DNA of 64,000 nucleotides from Lates calcarifer (Eukaryota > Chordata > Actinopteri > Centropomidae). Location: positions 10,813,686-10,877,685 of the forward strand of contig NC_066843.1 in NCBI RefSeq assembly GCF_001640805.2. Reading direction: 5' to 3'. The position numbers and the translations under genes are program-made. Positions 12,386 to 25,162 of this stretch are shown here, in pieces (the stretch's first letter is position 1; every line of letters begins with the position of its first letter). The notes under the pieces are model-generated. The model did no database searches, was not told the DNA's origin, and was given only the letters and a program-made list of their open reading frames with translations.

Positions 12386-14005
12386 CTCTGAGAGATCAGA
12401 ACAGAACAGAGGACAGAGAGGGAGATGATGAGGAGAGCAAGGAGCAAAGAGGGAAAGAAAGGAGAAAGTCAAAGAAATGGAGAGAAAGGGGGGAGGGAAA
12501 GTGAAAAAGAGTGAGTCATTCTGGTCATAAATGTTTGGAAGGCTACAGAGCCGAGCACTCAGTCATTCCCACAGTAATCATCCGCCTGCGAGTGACAATA
12601 CAGACAATCAGCCACCGCTGTGTTTTAGACAGGAAACAAAGGACAGTAGTTCATGCAGGGTGAATGACTGAAGCCTTCCCAAACACAAAACACACACACA
12701 TATCCTGTTTCACCAATAGCACCCTATAGTCCTGCCTTTTTTTAGCCTTTTAAATGCTTTAAGGTTTCATTCTGTTGCAACACCTTCAAATAAACAACAT
12801 ACACATGGCAGAAAAAAATACCCACAATCCCAGAAAAGCCCAGATCAGCTGCCTTCAGTTCATTCACAAAGCAGTGAGGTCAGAGTCAGGGCACCTACAA
12901 TGCTTCTAAAGAGAGTTTCAGGTGTGTTATTTGTCCAGTCTTGTCCAGTGAACCGGCTGCCGGAGCGCTGACAGGGAGGCTGCAGCATCATGCATATTTT
13001 TATGAAAAAAACAAGAGATACAGAGAAAGGAACTAGCGCATACAAGCAAGTTCGACTCACTATCAGGCATCTAAGGGTGTCTAGCAAGGTGCGAGACGAT
13101 GCATAATACACTGCACACAAACGCACGGCGCCTCGAGCGCAAGTACAAACACTCCTGTACTTTTGAGAGAAGTGTCCCAGTGAAAAGAAAAAACAACAGG
13201 CGTGCGTGCCAAATCAATGCTGTCTCGGTCTACCTTTTTCTTTATTCATCACAACCGTCAGACAGCCAAACACACACGCGCACACAAATAAACATTCTTT
13301 GGTTTCATTGAGGTCTTTGCTGGGATGATCAGTGCTGTCGTTTCACCTGACAAGCTATGTGTTTTATGGGAGGATGATCTGCATTTAAAGCCACAAAAAC
13401 CACACACACACACATACAGACACTAAAACACATCCTCTTGCCAGGTTACTGTCAACTGTCTCTCCACTACATCGCTAAGCTTTCAGAAATTCTTTCCAAG
13501 CTGGCTCAGACATTAGTGTGTTAAACAATCCACTTTCGCAAAGCACATACGCACACTTTTCCATCCTGTCTATGCTTGAAGCCACACTTTAGATTGTTTA
13601 TTTCAGAGGACTTCGGTCTCACTGTAGTTTTGACATTAAAAAATCTCCTGGTGTCCACAAATAGATTGTGCCACAATATTTACATACCACATAAAGGACA
13701 GTGGATATTCCCAGCTTCATATTCTCTCTCTCTATGCCAGTAAGTCAGGGAGAGTTACATGGTCAGGCCATCAGAGGAGAGTGTTAGGTTTAAATACACA
13801 TCAACCAGGGCTACAGGTCACACAGAGTCCTTCCAGCAGGTAGCTTGTTAAATGGGGCAGACAGCGAGAAGGAGACAGACCCTTGATACTACTACTACTA
13901 GATAGTGTGATTTATTTTATTGTGAGGAAAATAGGGCCAGAAGTGGGAGGAGGTGCAGACCAGATGCTACAATGACTCACCATCGCCAAGTAGTATTAAG
14001 AAGCA

Positions 14006-14250
14006 GGTTGGGCCAGGGGGTAGCTCGTTAGCATGCTAACTCCAGTAGAAGAAAAGAAGTGATAGAAATAGAAGCAAAACAAGAATTAACTTTGCTGTTC
14101 CTTTCTCCTGCAGGACACGGCTCTTGGCAAGAAAAGGAATGAAGTTTGATGCTGAAATCGCAATGTTTCTTCTAGACTGGTAAGTAAACAGCTGTTGATG
14201 CTAAAGTCGGCTATGTAGCGATAGCAAAAACTGACATATAGCACCTTTAA
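14006..14250 (+). repeat. Interspersed repeat, copy A (CTTTAA-ended, GTTAGCATGCTAAC)
   Basis: It shares TTAGCATGCTAACT, CAGTAGAAGA, TCTTCTAGACTG-type and GTAAACAGCTGTT words, in the same order, with the reverse complement of 23352-23580. It ends in ATATAGCACCTTTAA. The sequence to about 14620 looks like further repeat material. No protein is encoded, so it is a non-autonomous element. Confidence 0.75.
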
Positions 14251-16346
14251 AGTGGCTATAATCTGTATTTTTATAGTAACAATGTATCAAATTACAAAAT
14301 GAACTATGAACTATGTGACAGTGTGAAAGGGTTTTCTGCCTCAGCAGGCACCTGTTTTCAGCAAAAAACAAACAAAAAAATCTCCAAAAACCCACTCTAC
14401 ACTACCTGCTCTACATATAATGACACACAGTTCATAACTAGCTGATGAACATTTAGCAGTTAATGAGACATATATCTCCCTTAGGAGACGGTAGAGGCCA
14501 AAAACACAGCTAAAATGAGAGTGAATATTGGACTTCATTCAGCAGGTGACCAGAAACAGGCTTCTGTAACTGCTGGATGTGTAAGCTGATTAGGTGAACT
14601 GCTAACAAGTTCACCATATCATTTTGAAGGGTGAAGACATGTCAATTTTGTGTTCACAACTTGTTTCCCCTGACTCAAAGCGTGCAACAAATCAGTTAAT
14701 GCAGATTTAAACATTATTTTGTTAAGAAAGGTTTGTCCATGACTCCATGTGGCTGCAATCTGGCAGCCATTTTTTGCACATGAAAGGGCAATGAAAATAA
14801 GAGAAAAGCATGATTGATCTAACATTGTTCTTTTACTGAGCTCACATCCAGAAAGACATTGTGTATTCAAAGACTGGCAGACATCCATCTTCTGAGCTTC
14901 TAAGTCCATTTTAAATCAAGGCAAGTGGTTTAATTCCTCCCCAAATGTAGACACACACTCTGTCGGCATAGCTGGCCCATCCATTTATTTACAAACTTTT
15001 GATGTGTCTGTCTTCGTATCCATTTAAAAATATAGTTGTTTACAACTTGTGAAATACCATTATTTATTTCTTTGAGCCCCCAGAGGGTGGAACAGTGAAA
15101 GATGCATGTGTGCCTATATGTATATGCGTGGTTTGTGCATATTCATTTGTTTGGCGCTCTTTCATGTATCCCTCAGAGATTTACACCCTCCAAAAATTCT
15201 CCTTCACGCCTCCTCATTACTAAAATTCTTCGCGCCCTCATTTCCTGCCATTATTTCAGCCTGTTGTTTCCTGTCGACTCCTTCCCTCCTTGTTGCAGCA
15301 GCCCACAGCCGCTGGTTATTATTGGTCTACATTAACATCAATCAGCGCTTACAGAGGGATGAGTCACCAAAAAAAGGCACACAAAAAAACACAGTGCTGG
15401 AGCTCATTACACGCACCTTACCAAAATGCATACCTGCATAACAAATGTGCACACACTCCAGATAAACTCAAGCTTACTCCCAACATCATTTTTAGTGAGC
15501 CCCTGATAACCATGGTTACACCCCATCTCTAAATGACAGGAATAAAACAAAAGGGAGAGGAGACAAAGAGAGAAAGGCTCACTCATCCTCAACAAGCCGA
15601 GCAGACTAACTGCTCCTCCTCTGTCTTTTTTTGTACTTTTCTTTTTGTCTGTCTCCGTCGCCGTCTTTGTCACTTCCTAATCACAGAGCCTGTAAAACCA
15701 CACAGTGGAGATAAGTGCACACTCTCAACAACAGACACAGAGAGACTGGAGCTTGTTTCCCTCACACTAGTGACTTTTTCACTCACTCACCCTCTCACCC
15801 AGTCACTCCCTCTTGCACAGATGGTTGCCCTGGCTGCTTTTTGAGTGTGACTTGGCAGACCGGTGGGGTGAAAGCTGAGGGATGGATACAGAGGGCTGCC
15901 AGTGGCCACATATGATCTCATGTACGCAGTCGGCCAGACATGCATGTGCAAAACCACAAGCTACTCATGGGAACATTCACGACGCACAGTACAGTATGTA
16001 GCACACACCTACAGCACACATGCCACACACCGGAGCACTCCTCCCTGCTCCTCACTAATGAGTCATGTGAAAAGAAAGAGAGAGAAAGAGCCCCTGGCCT
16101 TCCGCTTTGTGCAGCACAGAGGATGCTGCCGCCGTCTCATCCTCCACACCCCTCCTCCCCCCTCTCCCACTCCCACATTTCTAGACATGTTTCCCTCTCT
16201 TGTCACTCCCGCTCCACGCAGCCATTTCTGTCCTCCCCTCCATTTAAAATCCTCTATTCTGTCAGATTCTCAATGCCACCTCTCCTCTGGAGAATGTAGC
16301 GGTCTCATCCCTCCGCTACATTTGAAGATGGGCTGTGAAAGATGCG

Positions 16347-16349
<3 letters not shown>

Positions 16350-16379
<30 letters not shown>
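16350..16379. repeat. (AC)15 microsatellite
   Basis: A perfect CA tract in gprc5b intron 1 within a long pyrimidine-rich segment. Confidence 0.95.
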
Positions 16380-16382
<3 letters not shown>

Positions 16383-17039
16383 TCACACACGCGGAGTTCT
16401 CTCCCCACATGTTCTCCCTCTTTCCCTCTGTCACCCCCACAGTGTGTAATCCCAAACACACACACCCTTTTCCTTCCATTTTGACTTCTCCTTCTTCCTC
16501 TCTTGTGCCCCCTTCCTCCTCCTCTCTCACCCCCACCTCCTCCTCCTCCCCCCTTCATGCCTTTATTCTTGCTGTGTATCTTATGTAACTGGGGGGAGGG
16601 ATCCAGATCCCTGCCAGTTCTGCTGCATGGCTGCTGTTTCTCAGGCATCATCTTCCTCAGTGTCAAGCAGCCCACTGGCACTCAGAGGTCCATCTTTTAG
16701 CTTTGTATTCTGCACGTAGCAGGGGGGTCACAGACATTCATGCTGCCCGTGTCACCCTCTCATACACACACACACAGTCTAGTGCAATGCCCATGTGCAC
16801 TGGCTCTATTTGCATGTAAATATAACATTCAGTTTTTCGGTGGCATGTATTATGCATGTGTGTGTGTGTGTGTGTGAAGGCACCACAGTCTCACACAAAG
16901 CTGAATGTGGTAAGCATGCAGCGTGCGTTCCCTATAGCGCTGCTGTTGACACATAACGGGAGCACAGGCATGAGAGTGCAAATGTGCGCCACTGCAGTCA
17001 TTCAAATCTGCTCCAGGCCAGATAGGCAGGGATCTAGCG

Positions 17040-17200
17040 AGCCGTCCTGTACAATTACAACCTCCTACAATTATCAGACATAGCACACAACCAGATGCTG
17101 TCTAATTACCGTGGTGATAATTGCGAGGATTATTGCATTTTGACGACTCGCTTCAATTCTCATTTTCTCTCCTACTGCGTGACTCATACTTCAGGGACGA
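17040..17200. promoter_or_regulatory. Candidate conserved non-coding element
   Basis: An unusually complex segment free of simple repeats lies between microsatellites in gprc5b intron 1. It contains ACAATTACAA, TACAATTATCAGA, TCTAATTACCGTGGTGATAA and TGACTCA-like sites. Such a cluster of homeodomain-type cores is typical of developmental enhancers. There is no direct proof of conservation here. Confidence 0.3.
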
Positions 17201-17211
17201 TAATGGAGAAA

Positions 17212-17248
<37 letters not shown>

Positions 17249-18654
17249 TCTAGAGTGTGTAGGTATATGACTAGGAACACATTGATCCAGCTGTTGAGGT
17301 GAGTAGGTTCTTTTGTGGGTCCTATGCTGGCATCTGCTTTCTGATGAGGCCATCCATGTCTCCGGCCTTATCTGCTGTCCCCTCTAACACTAGCAGACCT
17401 TTCCTACTCTGACACTGCATAAATTTACATCCTACATCAGTAGCTGGGTTTATATAATGCCTTTGATATCAGTCATAAATTAACCCAGTCTGTCTAGAAG
17501 TCCCATCTCAATGTACAAGATTTACTTTGGACTAAAAACACATCTGTGCTTCAAAATAAACTTGTCATCGGAGCCATCGCAGGGTAGTCCTTTAAACTTG
17601 TTTTTTTTACTCGAACAGCATCTGTCTCAAGCTCTTCCAGTTTTCTCTAAGTGAGAATAATTGGCTTGAAGTGGCTTCCAGACTTGGAGTCTGGTCTGAA
17701 ACAGCTTTTTAAAAAGAGATGAAATAGAGAAGGTACTGTTAAGGGCCTGCCTGTCTTACCTGAGGTGTTAGATATAAATGTGTTTCTTCCTCTCCAATTG
17801 ATGTTTTTCTTTGACCAGCCGGTTTACCGGCAAATCTCCCCCTCATCTCTTTTACCTGTACATTTATGACATCACCAGCCCGCCTTTTTGAGACTGACCT
17901 GCTCTGGAGTTTTGGAAAAGCTCAATTTTTGGTTGAGAAAAAGCAGTTTTAGTTTTGACAGAGGGGGAAAAACTGAGGGGGAGAAAAAGTGTTTTTAACT
18001 TGCACTGATGTAATGCGAACATACTCTTATCTAGAATGGATAGGAAGTCTCTTTCTCACTGAAGGACACTTTGACAGGACACAAACCCTGAACTTGTGAC
18101 TTTCCAGAGAGGTAGCCTTACCAATGGGGCATTCAAATACAGTCAGTCCCACACAGAAAATTGCAAAGCTTCTGCCAATTTACATGAGATTTCCAAGTCT
18201 GCGTTTTGAGGAAGATATTTCTGGTGCAACAAACCTGACATCAAAGCTGCTCATGCACAAAGTGAACCTTTAACACTTTTTCTGTGCATGGATGGAAGTA
18301 TGCCATAGTTTTTTTTATGTTGTGTTCGAACAAATATGTTTTTTTCTTGAACACACTAGTACACTTTGTCGCCGATCTCTACACATCTTTACCCCTCCAG
18401 AGTGACGTCAGCAATCCCTCGCAGCTGGCAGTGACGTGTGGGGCTGCTAAAATATTGAAAAGGAGCCGAGGACAAGTTTTAGGAAAAAAATAGACTCGCA
18501 GACACAGAAGGAGAAAGCAGGCCTGAGAGGGAGAAAAAAAAAGAGAACACACCAAACGACAAGACTAAAGAGGGGTGGTCCATTCACTGCATCAGCCTCC
18601 TGGGTGTCATCATGAAAAAAACTGACAGTGGAAGCATTTTCCCCAGCCTCTTCA

Positions 18655-18765
18655 GACATCCCTGGCCATCCTAATTAGGCCTCATTACCATGTGACTGGG
18701 CTCACAGCAAGACCGTATGCTAATTGACTTGGCAATTAATGGTGCCAATGTTTAATCTCACCCCC
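18655..18765. promoter_or_regulatory. Candidate homeodomain-rich enhancer
   Basis: CTAATTAGGCCTCATTACCA, GCTAATTGACTTGGC and AATTAATGG occur within 110 bases of otherwise unique sequence in gprc5b intron 1. This is a dense set of TAAT cores. The regulatory role is inferred. Confidence 0.35.
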
Positions 18766-19084
18766 CCCACACCCCCCTTTTTCTTTTTACACCAACAAAC
18801 AGTGGGATGATCAGTCAGATGCGAAGGCATCCCGAACCCAAAAATATGCAACCTGAAACCAGAGACACAGACCTCCGGTGTCATGTGTTCTGCCTCCATG
18901 TGATATCAATGAGCATCTTCCATTGTAGATAAAGTGATGGGATGAATGGGGGGGGGGGGTTGATCACAGGAGCCCAGAGAGATCAGATCTGGTTTACAGA
19001 GTGTGATAGTGATCAGAGGAGCGAGAGAAACAAGGAACAGCCGGATGTGCAGAGGAAGAATTGGAGCGAGCCGTGTGCCTGGAG

Positions 19085-19124
<40 letters not shown>

Positions 19125-19144
19125 TCTCTCTGAGTATGTGTGTG

Positions 19145-19186
<42 letters not shown>

Positions 19187-19224
19187 TCTGAGTATGTGTG
19201 TACATGTGTGTGTGTGTGTGTGTG
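19085..19224. repeat. Compound TG microsatellite with higher-order units
   Basis: Three TG tracts (19087-19122, 19147-19184, 19205-19223) are each introduced by CATG. The first two are followed by TCTC...TGAGTATGTGTGT. The pattern implies tandem duplication of a TG plus TCTC-GAGTA unit. Confidence 0.9.
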
Positions 19225-20330
19225 AGGGGAGGATAGGCACGTGTATGAACGTAAATGCACATATGAAAGGTTAAGCAGGGAAGTTCCTGTGTATGTGATA
19301 TCTGCACCCCAGCTCTTGCACTCAGCTGCGTCATGTGTATATAAAGAGGCCACACACACATGCACACATGCACACATAATCATCCAAACACAGTACATAT
19401 GGCATCAGCCCCGAGGAGATACTGTAGCATCCTCTTTTCCCAAGAGGAAGCTAACTAACTCATGAAAGCACAGCCTGAGAATAAACAGCTCCACTTTGCT
19501 GAATATTGATTAATGATGGAAAACAGAACACTCCAAAATAGGCCCGGGAGCTTTCTAAGTACACAAATACTGCACTGACAGTGGCTCAAGGCTAATGTAT
19601 CATCCATCCATTGACCGATCCATACATCGACATCAATTTCCATACTAACTTCCTTTGTCTAATTAGACCCAAGTGGGCATTTAAGTGCAATTTCTTGCCG
19701 AGTTAAATGACCAACTCAGGGCCCTGCCTCTGGTCTATGAGGCCAGTGTGGGAGGGACATGTCTCCTGGAGGGGACACCCTTGGTTTTAGCTGACCTAAG
19801 GAGCAGCTTAATGCAAACACACACACACACACATTTAGAGAATGCTCTTTTTTCTTTTCTTTTTGCAGCACTGCCCCCCTTCTCTTAACAATACCGGCCA
19901 CATGGGAGGGTCCCTGGGGGGTTCCAGAAGAGTGTGTTTGTTTGAGGGAGCAGCAGTAAGACTATTGTTACTGAGGTGTGTGTGTGAGAGAGAGAAAGAG
20001 AGAGAGAGAGAGATCCAAAAATAGACGATGACATCTAACCTCTAAACTAAAGAATGGAGAAGTGATTGACACTCCTAAAATATCCCAGTGTATTGTGGGA
20101 CGAAAATGGAGGCGCAGCTACTAAAAGAAACCAACCTTTTCATCCTCGTGAGAAAAAATATGTGCCACAGCCAATCAGCCGCTAAATTTCTCACAGGTCA
20201 AAGTCCTACATAGACGTGGCTTTATTTAAGCTTAACGTGGGTTTAGTTACGCCCCTTGAGGTCAAGGCCATGTGCACCAAACCTTGTACGTAAATGTGCA
20301 TTTCTGCAACACACTGCGTGCCCTCTCTGC

Positions 20331-20332
<2 letters not shown>

Positions 20333-20361
<29 letters not shown>
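20333..20361. repeat. (CA)14 microsatellite
   Basis: A perfect CA tract about 275 bases inside the start of gprc5b intron 1. Confidence 0.95.
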
Positions 20362-20364
<3 letters not shown>

Positions 20365-20635
20365 TGCATTTGGTGCATCGACATCGCCTTTCTCCCAGGG
20401 TTGTCAGTGATGTAACTTCCACCTCAGTGGTGATAAGCCCCGAAACAGCCATAACACAACACAAATGATGATGCATTCACACAAACCTAGACTCCCACTA
20501 GATTCACCAGCTAATATAGTCCTGCTCACTGACTATATATCATGCACACACATGTCCAGAAGGGTATCACACTCCCTTGCTCCACCGATTCCTGTCAATC
20601 AATATCATATGGGCTACATGATAAGCAGCACGTAC

Positions 20636-21345
20636 CTTTGTAGATGTAAACAAATCCGATCGAGAACGAAGGCAGATGCACAGTTGTCAGGTTTTGCAGG
20701 GGACAGAATTTTTTAAAAATGTCACATTTCGGAATGAGCTCCGCTCGCCGTGTTTGCGTATTCTCTCTCCATCCACATGGACTTGTACGCGATCAGACCA
20801 GATGATTCCTCCTGCTCCAGCTCTCGGACCAGAGGAACCCGGTTTACTCAGCCTCGTCCGTCGTCCTCAAAGGCAGAATCGACATGAATTCCGAGTCCAA
20901 GTCCAAACGGGGGAGAGACGAAACGCACCACGGGTGTCAGGGTTAAAGTGGAAGAGATTTCTTTATCGTTTTCCCCTAAATCCTTTGTTCAGCGGTGCGC
21001 ATCTTTGACTTTCACTGCACCAGCGAGGGGGGCAGTCATCGAAATACATAAAACCCACAGTGAGCCGAAATCCTGTGATGTGCAGAGACGGTGCTCCCCT
21101 CCCCGAGCCAGCCGGATCCCCCCTCTCTCCTGCTTCTGGGCTGTTTCTGCCGCTCAGTGTCCGCGTTGACGCTCACTGCTCTCAGCTGCACATCTCCCGA
21201 CTGAATGCATCACCAAAAAACTGCGCTCCGCATAACGTGCGTAATGATAATCCCTCTCCGCACACAGGCACACGCGCGCATACACACAGAGAAAGTGACA
21301 GCTCTCCGGAGCCGCCACAGTCCCCACTGACTCCTCTCTGCCCTC
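20636..21345 (-). other. gprc5b: Probable non-coding first exon of gprc5b (5'UTR)
   Basis: On the minus strand a CpG-rich stretch ends in CATCTACAAAG followed by the strong donor GTACGTGC. No long frame runs through it. It is the only CpG-rich, promoter-like segment upstream of the coding exon before the next gene. GPRC5B genes generally begin with a non-coding exon. The 5' limit is a guess based on where CpG density falls. Confidence 0.5.
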
Positions 21346-21430
21346 CCTCCCTTAAACTGTTTTACTGTCTGATAAATTAATTGGTGCCTGGCGGGGGTTG
21401 GAGACCACTTTATTAAATCCTTTCTAGACG
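21346..21430 (-). promoter_or_regulatory. gprc5b: Candidate gprc5b core promoter
   Basis: Just upstream of the CpG-rich first exon, the minus strand has a CCAAT box (ATTGG at 21380-21384) and a GC box (GGCGGG at 21390). No clear TATA box was seen, which fits a CpG-type promoter. The placement is inferred. Confidence 0.3.
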
Positions 21431-21749
21431 TACAGCGGCTCTCTCCTACACACGCGCAGACACACACGTATTGTCGTGATGCCACTGTCACGGACTGTCC
21501 GCACAATTTCGACTCTCTAAACGCTGTTCCTGCTCAGTTCCAGCTGATGCGGTACTGTTTTTCACGCGTTCACTGCGCTAAGTCATAGAAAATAAGCGAA
21601 TATTGTGTCAAGTGAAACTATTAAAATTTAATTTCCGGGTGCATCTTTCAGAATAAAGTTCTTAGGATAAGCGCACTACTGTTTATCCTCTATTATAAAA
21701 CTCACACCAACTCATTGTGAGAATACTAACACAACTCTGCTTTTTCATA

Positions 21750-21985
21750 ATGTAAATAGACAACGTTTATATAGCATTTTCATCCCAAACACTTTACTTT
21801 TGCTCACACACTTACACAACAACTGCTGCGAGCCACCATGCAAGGTGCTATCTTCTGTCCTCATCATCAGAGACAATTTAGGGTTCAGCATTTTGCTCAA
21901 AGACCTTTCAGTGAGTGGATGGGTGGAGCAAAGGGATCGAACCATCAACCCTACCCTCAACAGGTCACCTCCTCTGTCTGCTGAG
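21750..21985 (+). repeat. Teleost interspersed repeat (ATGCAAGGTGCTA family)
   Basis: The segment reads TATATAGCATTTTCATCCCA, CCACCATGCAAGGTGCTAT, AATTTAGGGTTCAGCATTTT and GGGATCGAACCATCAACCCT, ending in CTGCTGAGCC. This order matches a very common fish repeat whose function is unknown. It resembles no protein. Confidence 0.65.
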
Positions 21986-23351
21986 CCAAAGCAGCTACAA
22001 AAACACAGAATGTGCTGTCATATAACTGCATTATGGGTCTTCAGCAGTCCCACTGCCATTGTACTCTCTCAGGTAAATCCCCTCCTACTTGTCTTCTGCA
22101 AGTTTTGCACAGTCCTTGACTCTCTTATTTTGAAATAAAAGTAGCCTCTTTTCCGGAATTACTCTGGTTATTTCCGGGTCTTTGACACAGCTACAAACTG
22201 CTGTGATGCTTATTATTTCTCCTTCTCGTCACATGCTTGTCGCCTCAGCTGCTCCAGTCCATCTACCAGGGAGGCCTTATTTTTTCAATGGTGGAGCCCC
22301 CCCTCCCAACTACCTCCTGCCACCTCCACCCTCCTCCTCCATCCTGCCTTAATCCTGGTGCATGATGTGAGCTGATGGAAGTGATTTGTGGCAATGGTGT
22401 CACAATGTTTTATACAGGCCCCCAGAACTGTTTCCACTGCAGTCTTAGACATGCAGGAGCAGAGCATGGCAGCCATGACACCTCTGACCAGGTAATCAAA
22501 TCAGCTGCCAGTGTGGTGCTGATCTAAAATATTATCAGACAATGCAGCTGCAAACTGCATCTTCTCCATCCACTCACAGAGTTAGGTCTCATTTTATGGG
22601 ATTGCTAATAATCCAGTGATTTGGTGGTGTTAATCTACATTTTAACGTTTGCGTGTCAATGGTGCCAAGCCAAATCCTGCTGCAACATGAGGGGAACACT
22701 GGGAACCAACAACCAGTCACGCTCACATTTTACACACCCACATTCTGCATGGGATCGCCCTTCTTTTCCCCTTTCACACATACACACACAAATGCATAAA
22801 TACATGCAAAGTGAGATGACATGCGGGCTATGGGCAGTAAGGAGGCGTATCATATGGAGTGGCAGCTGAGGATGTGAGACTAATCTGACAGGTGCAGGCT
22901 GAGAGAGTGACAGCATGGGAAGAGGGGGTGGAGGAGATAGGAGGAGGAGGGGTCACTGCTTGAAACAGGATGACTGAGAAGATTAATGGTTCTCTCACTT
23001 TATCAGCAGACAGGCTCAGGCAGTATATCATCAATACCATGCTTATACTCATCACAGTGAGAGTATGCACGGGAAAGGGAATTATTAGACTACTACACAT
23101 AGTTAATCACAGTAAATGGATTTGGAAGAACACGCCACTCTAAACCCCCTCGTCATTGTAGGATAATCGTGTAATTAAAAGATTTTATTAGGCTATTGCA
23201 GTTGTATTACCATGTAGTTGAGTGCAGAGCTGGGAGGGTAAATTAGACACTTTGTGTTTTAGACACAGAGTGGCCTATTTAGCAGTGTGTGTTTTTGCTG
23301 TGTGTGAGACAGTTAGTTCTGCAGATAAGCACCTCACTCTACCTCTCAGAC

Positions 23352-23580
23352 TTAAAGGGGCTATATGTAAGTTTTTGCTATAGGCTTCACATTAACAGCT
23401 GTTTACCTTCCAGTCTAGAGGAAATGTTGCGAGTTTAGCGTCAAACTTAATTCCTTTACTTACCAAGAGCTGTCTTCAGCTATGAAAGCAATGCCAATGT
23501 TAACTCTTGTTTTTCTTCTAGTTCCAACACTTCTTCTCTTCTACTGAAGTTAGCATGCTAATTGGCTAGCCTGGCCTGGT
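23352..23580 (-). repeat. Interspersed repeat, copy B, opposite to copy A
   Basis: It begins TTAAAGGGGCTATATGTAAG and ends near TTAGCATGCTAATTGG. On the minus strand its words follow the order seen at 14006-14250. Together the copies form a widely spaced inverted pair about 9 kb apart that brackets the inferred gprc5b first exon. Confidence 0.75.
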
Positions 23581-23649
23581 ATGTATTTTTTTCTTTTATT
23601 GCAGAGAGTGTGATGAGTAGAGTCATAATATGTTTTTTGTTTGTATTGT

Positions 23650-24235
23650 TATTATGTGTATGCTGGAGCCAGCAGCTAGTTAGCTTAGCTCAGCATTAAG
23701 ACTGGAAACTTTGGGAAACTGCTGGCCTGGCCCTGTCTAAAGGTGACAAAATCCACCAACCAGCATGTCTAAAGCTCAGTATTTAACATTTTATATTTCT
23801 CATTTGTTTAATCTGTACAAAAACTGAAATGTAAAAATGACACATTGTGTTTTTTTGAAGGAGTTGTGTGCTGTACTATTTCTTGGCCCAGAGTAGTAAC
23901 TTCCTGGAGTATTGCCTGAGGTCAGGAGGTCACAGCGCCAACCATAAACAGTCCAGTATCATTTTTACATTTTGTTTTTTGTACCTATTAAACAAACAAG
24001 ATACAATACATTAATTACTGAGCTTTAGAGGTGCTGGTAAGTGGATTTCTTTACCTTTGGATTGAGCTTGACTAGCTGTCTCCCTTTGTTTGCACTCCTT
24101 ATGCTAAGCTAATAACCAGTTGCTAGCTTTAGCTACATATTTATGTTACTGATGTGAGAGTGGTGCTGACCTTCTCACCTAACTCTCAGAAAAAAAGGCC
24201 AGACAGTGTATTTTCCAAAAAACAGTTCCCTTAAT
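23650..24235 (+). repeat. Long copy of TTAGCTTAGC teleost repeat
   Basis: It includes AGCTAGTTAGCTTAGCTCAG, GTCTAAAGGTGACAAAATCC, TACTATTTCTTGGCCCAGAG, ATGCTAAGCTAATAACCAG and GAGAGTGGTGCTGACCTTCT. The order and spacing match a well-known 0.6-kb acanthomorph repeat whose two halves are partly inverted. It shares words with 4890-5150. Confidence 0.75.
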
Positions 24236-25162
24236 ATACATATACAGATATATTATACATATTCACATGCTTAACTGTCATCAGCTCGAGGCTCAGATCA
24301 AAGCAGCCAGTGGAGGACTCCAGCTTCAGTATTTATAGAGGGTGACAAGGTAACTCTGGATCAGTGTGATCATGTGTGGGGCTCAGTTGCTGACTAATAT
24401 AGCTTTACAGACAGGCAGTACACTAACTTTGGCTCTGCCTGGTGAGTTATTGTCCTTTAATGAGGAGAGCACATGCTCTTAAGGTGTCATCTGTCTACAG
24501 GAACAAGAGCGTCACTGACACTGTCATGTTTCCCTCTGGTTTACGAACTAAATATATGTTACACTGTATATAAAGACTCTTTCTTCAATTTCTCTGTCTC
24601 TTTCCATCAGCGTTGATCTCCATTTTTCTCTCCATAATTTGCAACCCTCGCATGTTTTTGTTTCTGCATGTGTTCTCTCTTTCCTCTCTCTGATCCTTCC
24701 CTCATTACATGCCTCCTTGCTGCCCATAGGTTGCCTCACCTTGTCAAGACCCCGCTCAGCTGCACACAATGAACCACACAGTGACAGCAGGGTGGCCGAC
24801 ATACAGGCCGCATGCTACATCTGTTTCCAGTGACAAGCATCAGGATGAGAACCTGTGAGCTCACAGGATGTATTAACTATGACAGGATGCAGGTGTCCAA
24901 AATTAGCAGGAAGCGAGTCTAATTTTAAAGAGCATCTTGTTTCCAGACACGCATCCCATTTCAAACAGGCTACAACTTATCTTCCAGTGACAGAGGAAGT
25001 GTGATAGTCGTGTTGTTTGGTGAGGGGAAAAGGTAAATTATTTTGGTATAAATATCAGGAATAATGAACTGCATCATGTCTGATTCAAATATTCATGTCT
25101 AAATACATGAAAACAACTGATAGTCCATAATATTAGTCCATGTAAACACACAAATTCCCACT

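Larger units (their letters stand above)
12388..20635 (-). other. gprc5b: gprc5b intron 1
   Basis: The intron is bounded by a CTCAG acceptor at 12388-12390 and the GTACGT donor at about 20635. It holds many CA/TG tracts, pyrimidine-rich stretches at 16140-16560, an interspersed repeat at 14006-14250 and two TAAT-rich patches that may be regulatory. I see no coding exon. The 228-aa frame at 15902-16588 is low-complexity Pro/Ser/Thr. Confidence 0.55.

Noticed and set aside
15902..16588. 228-codon plus-strand frame
   Set aside because: Pro/Ser/Thr/His low complexity from a CA and CT-rich stretch inside gprc5b intron 1; no domain.
18906..19398. His/Thr-rich frames of 134-155 codons
   Set aside because: Pure translation of TG/CA microsatellites.
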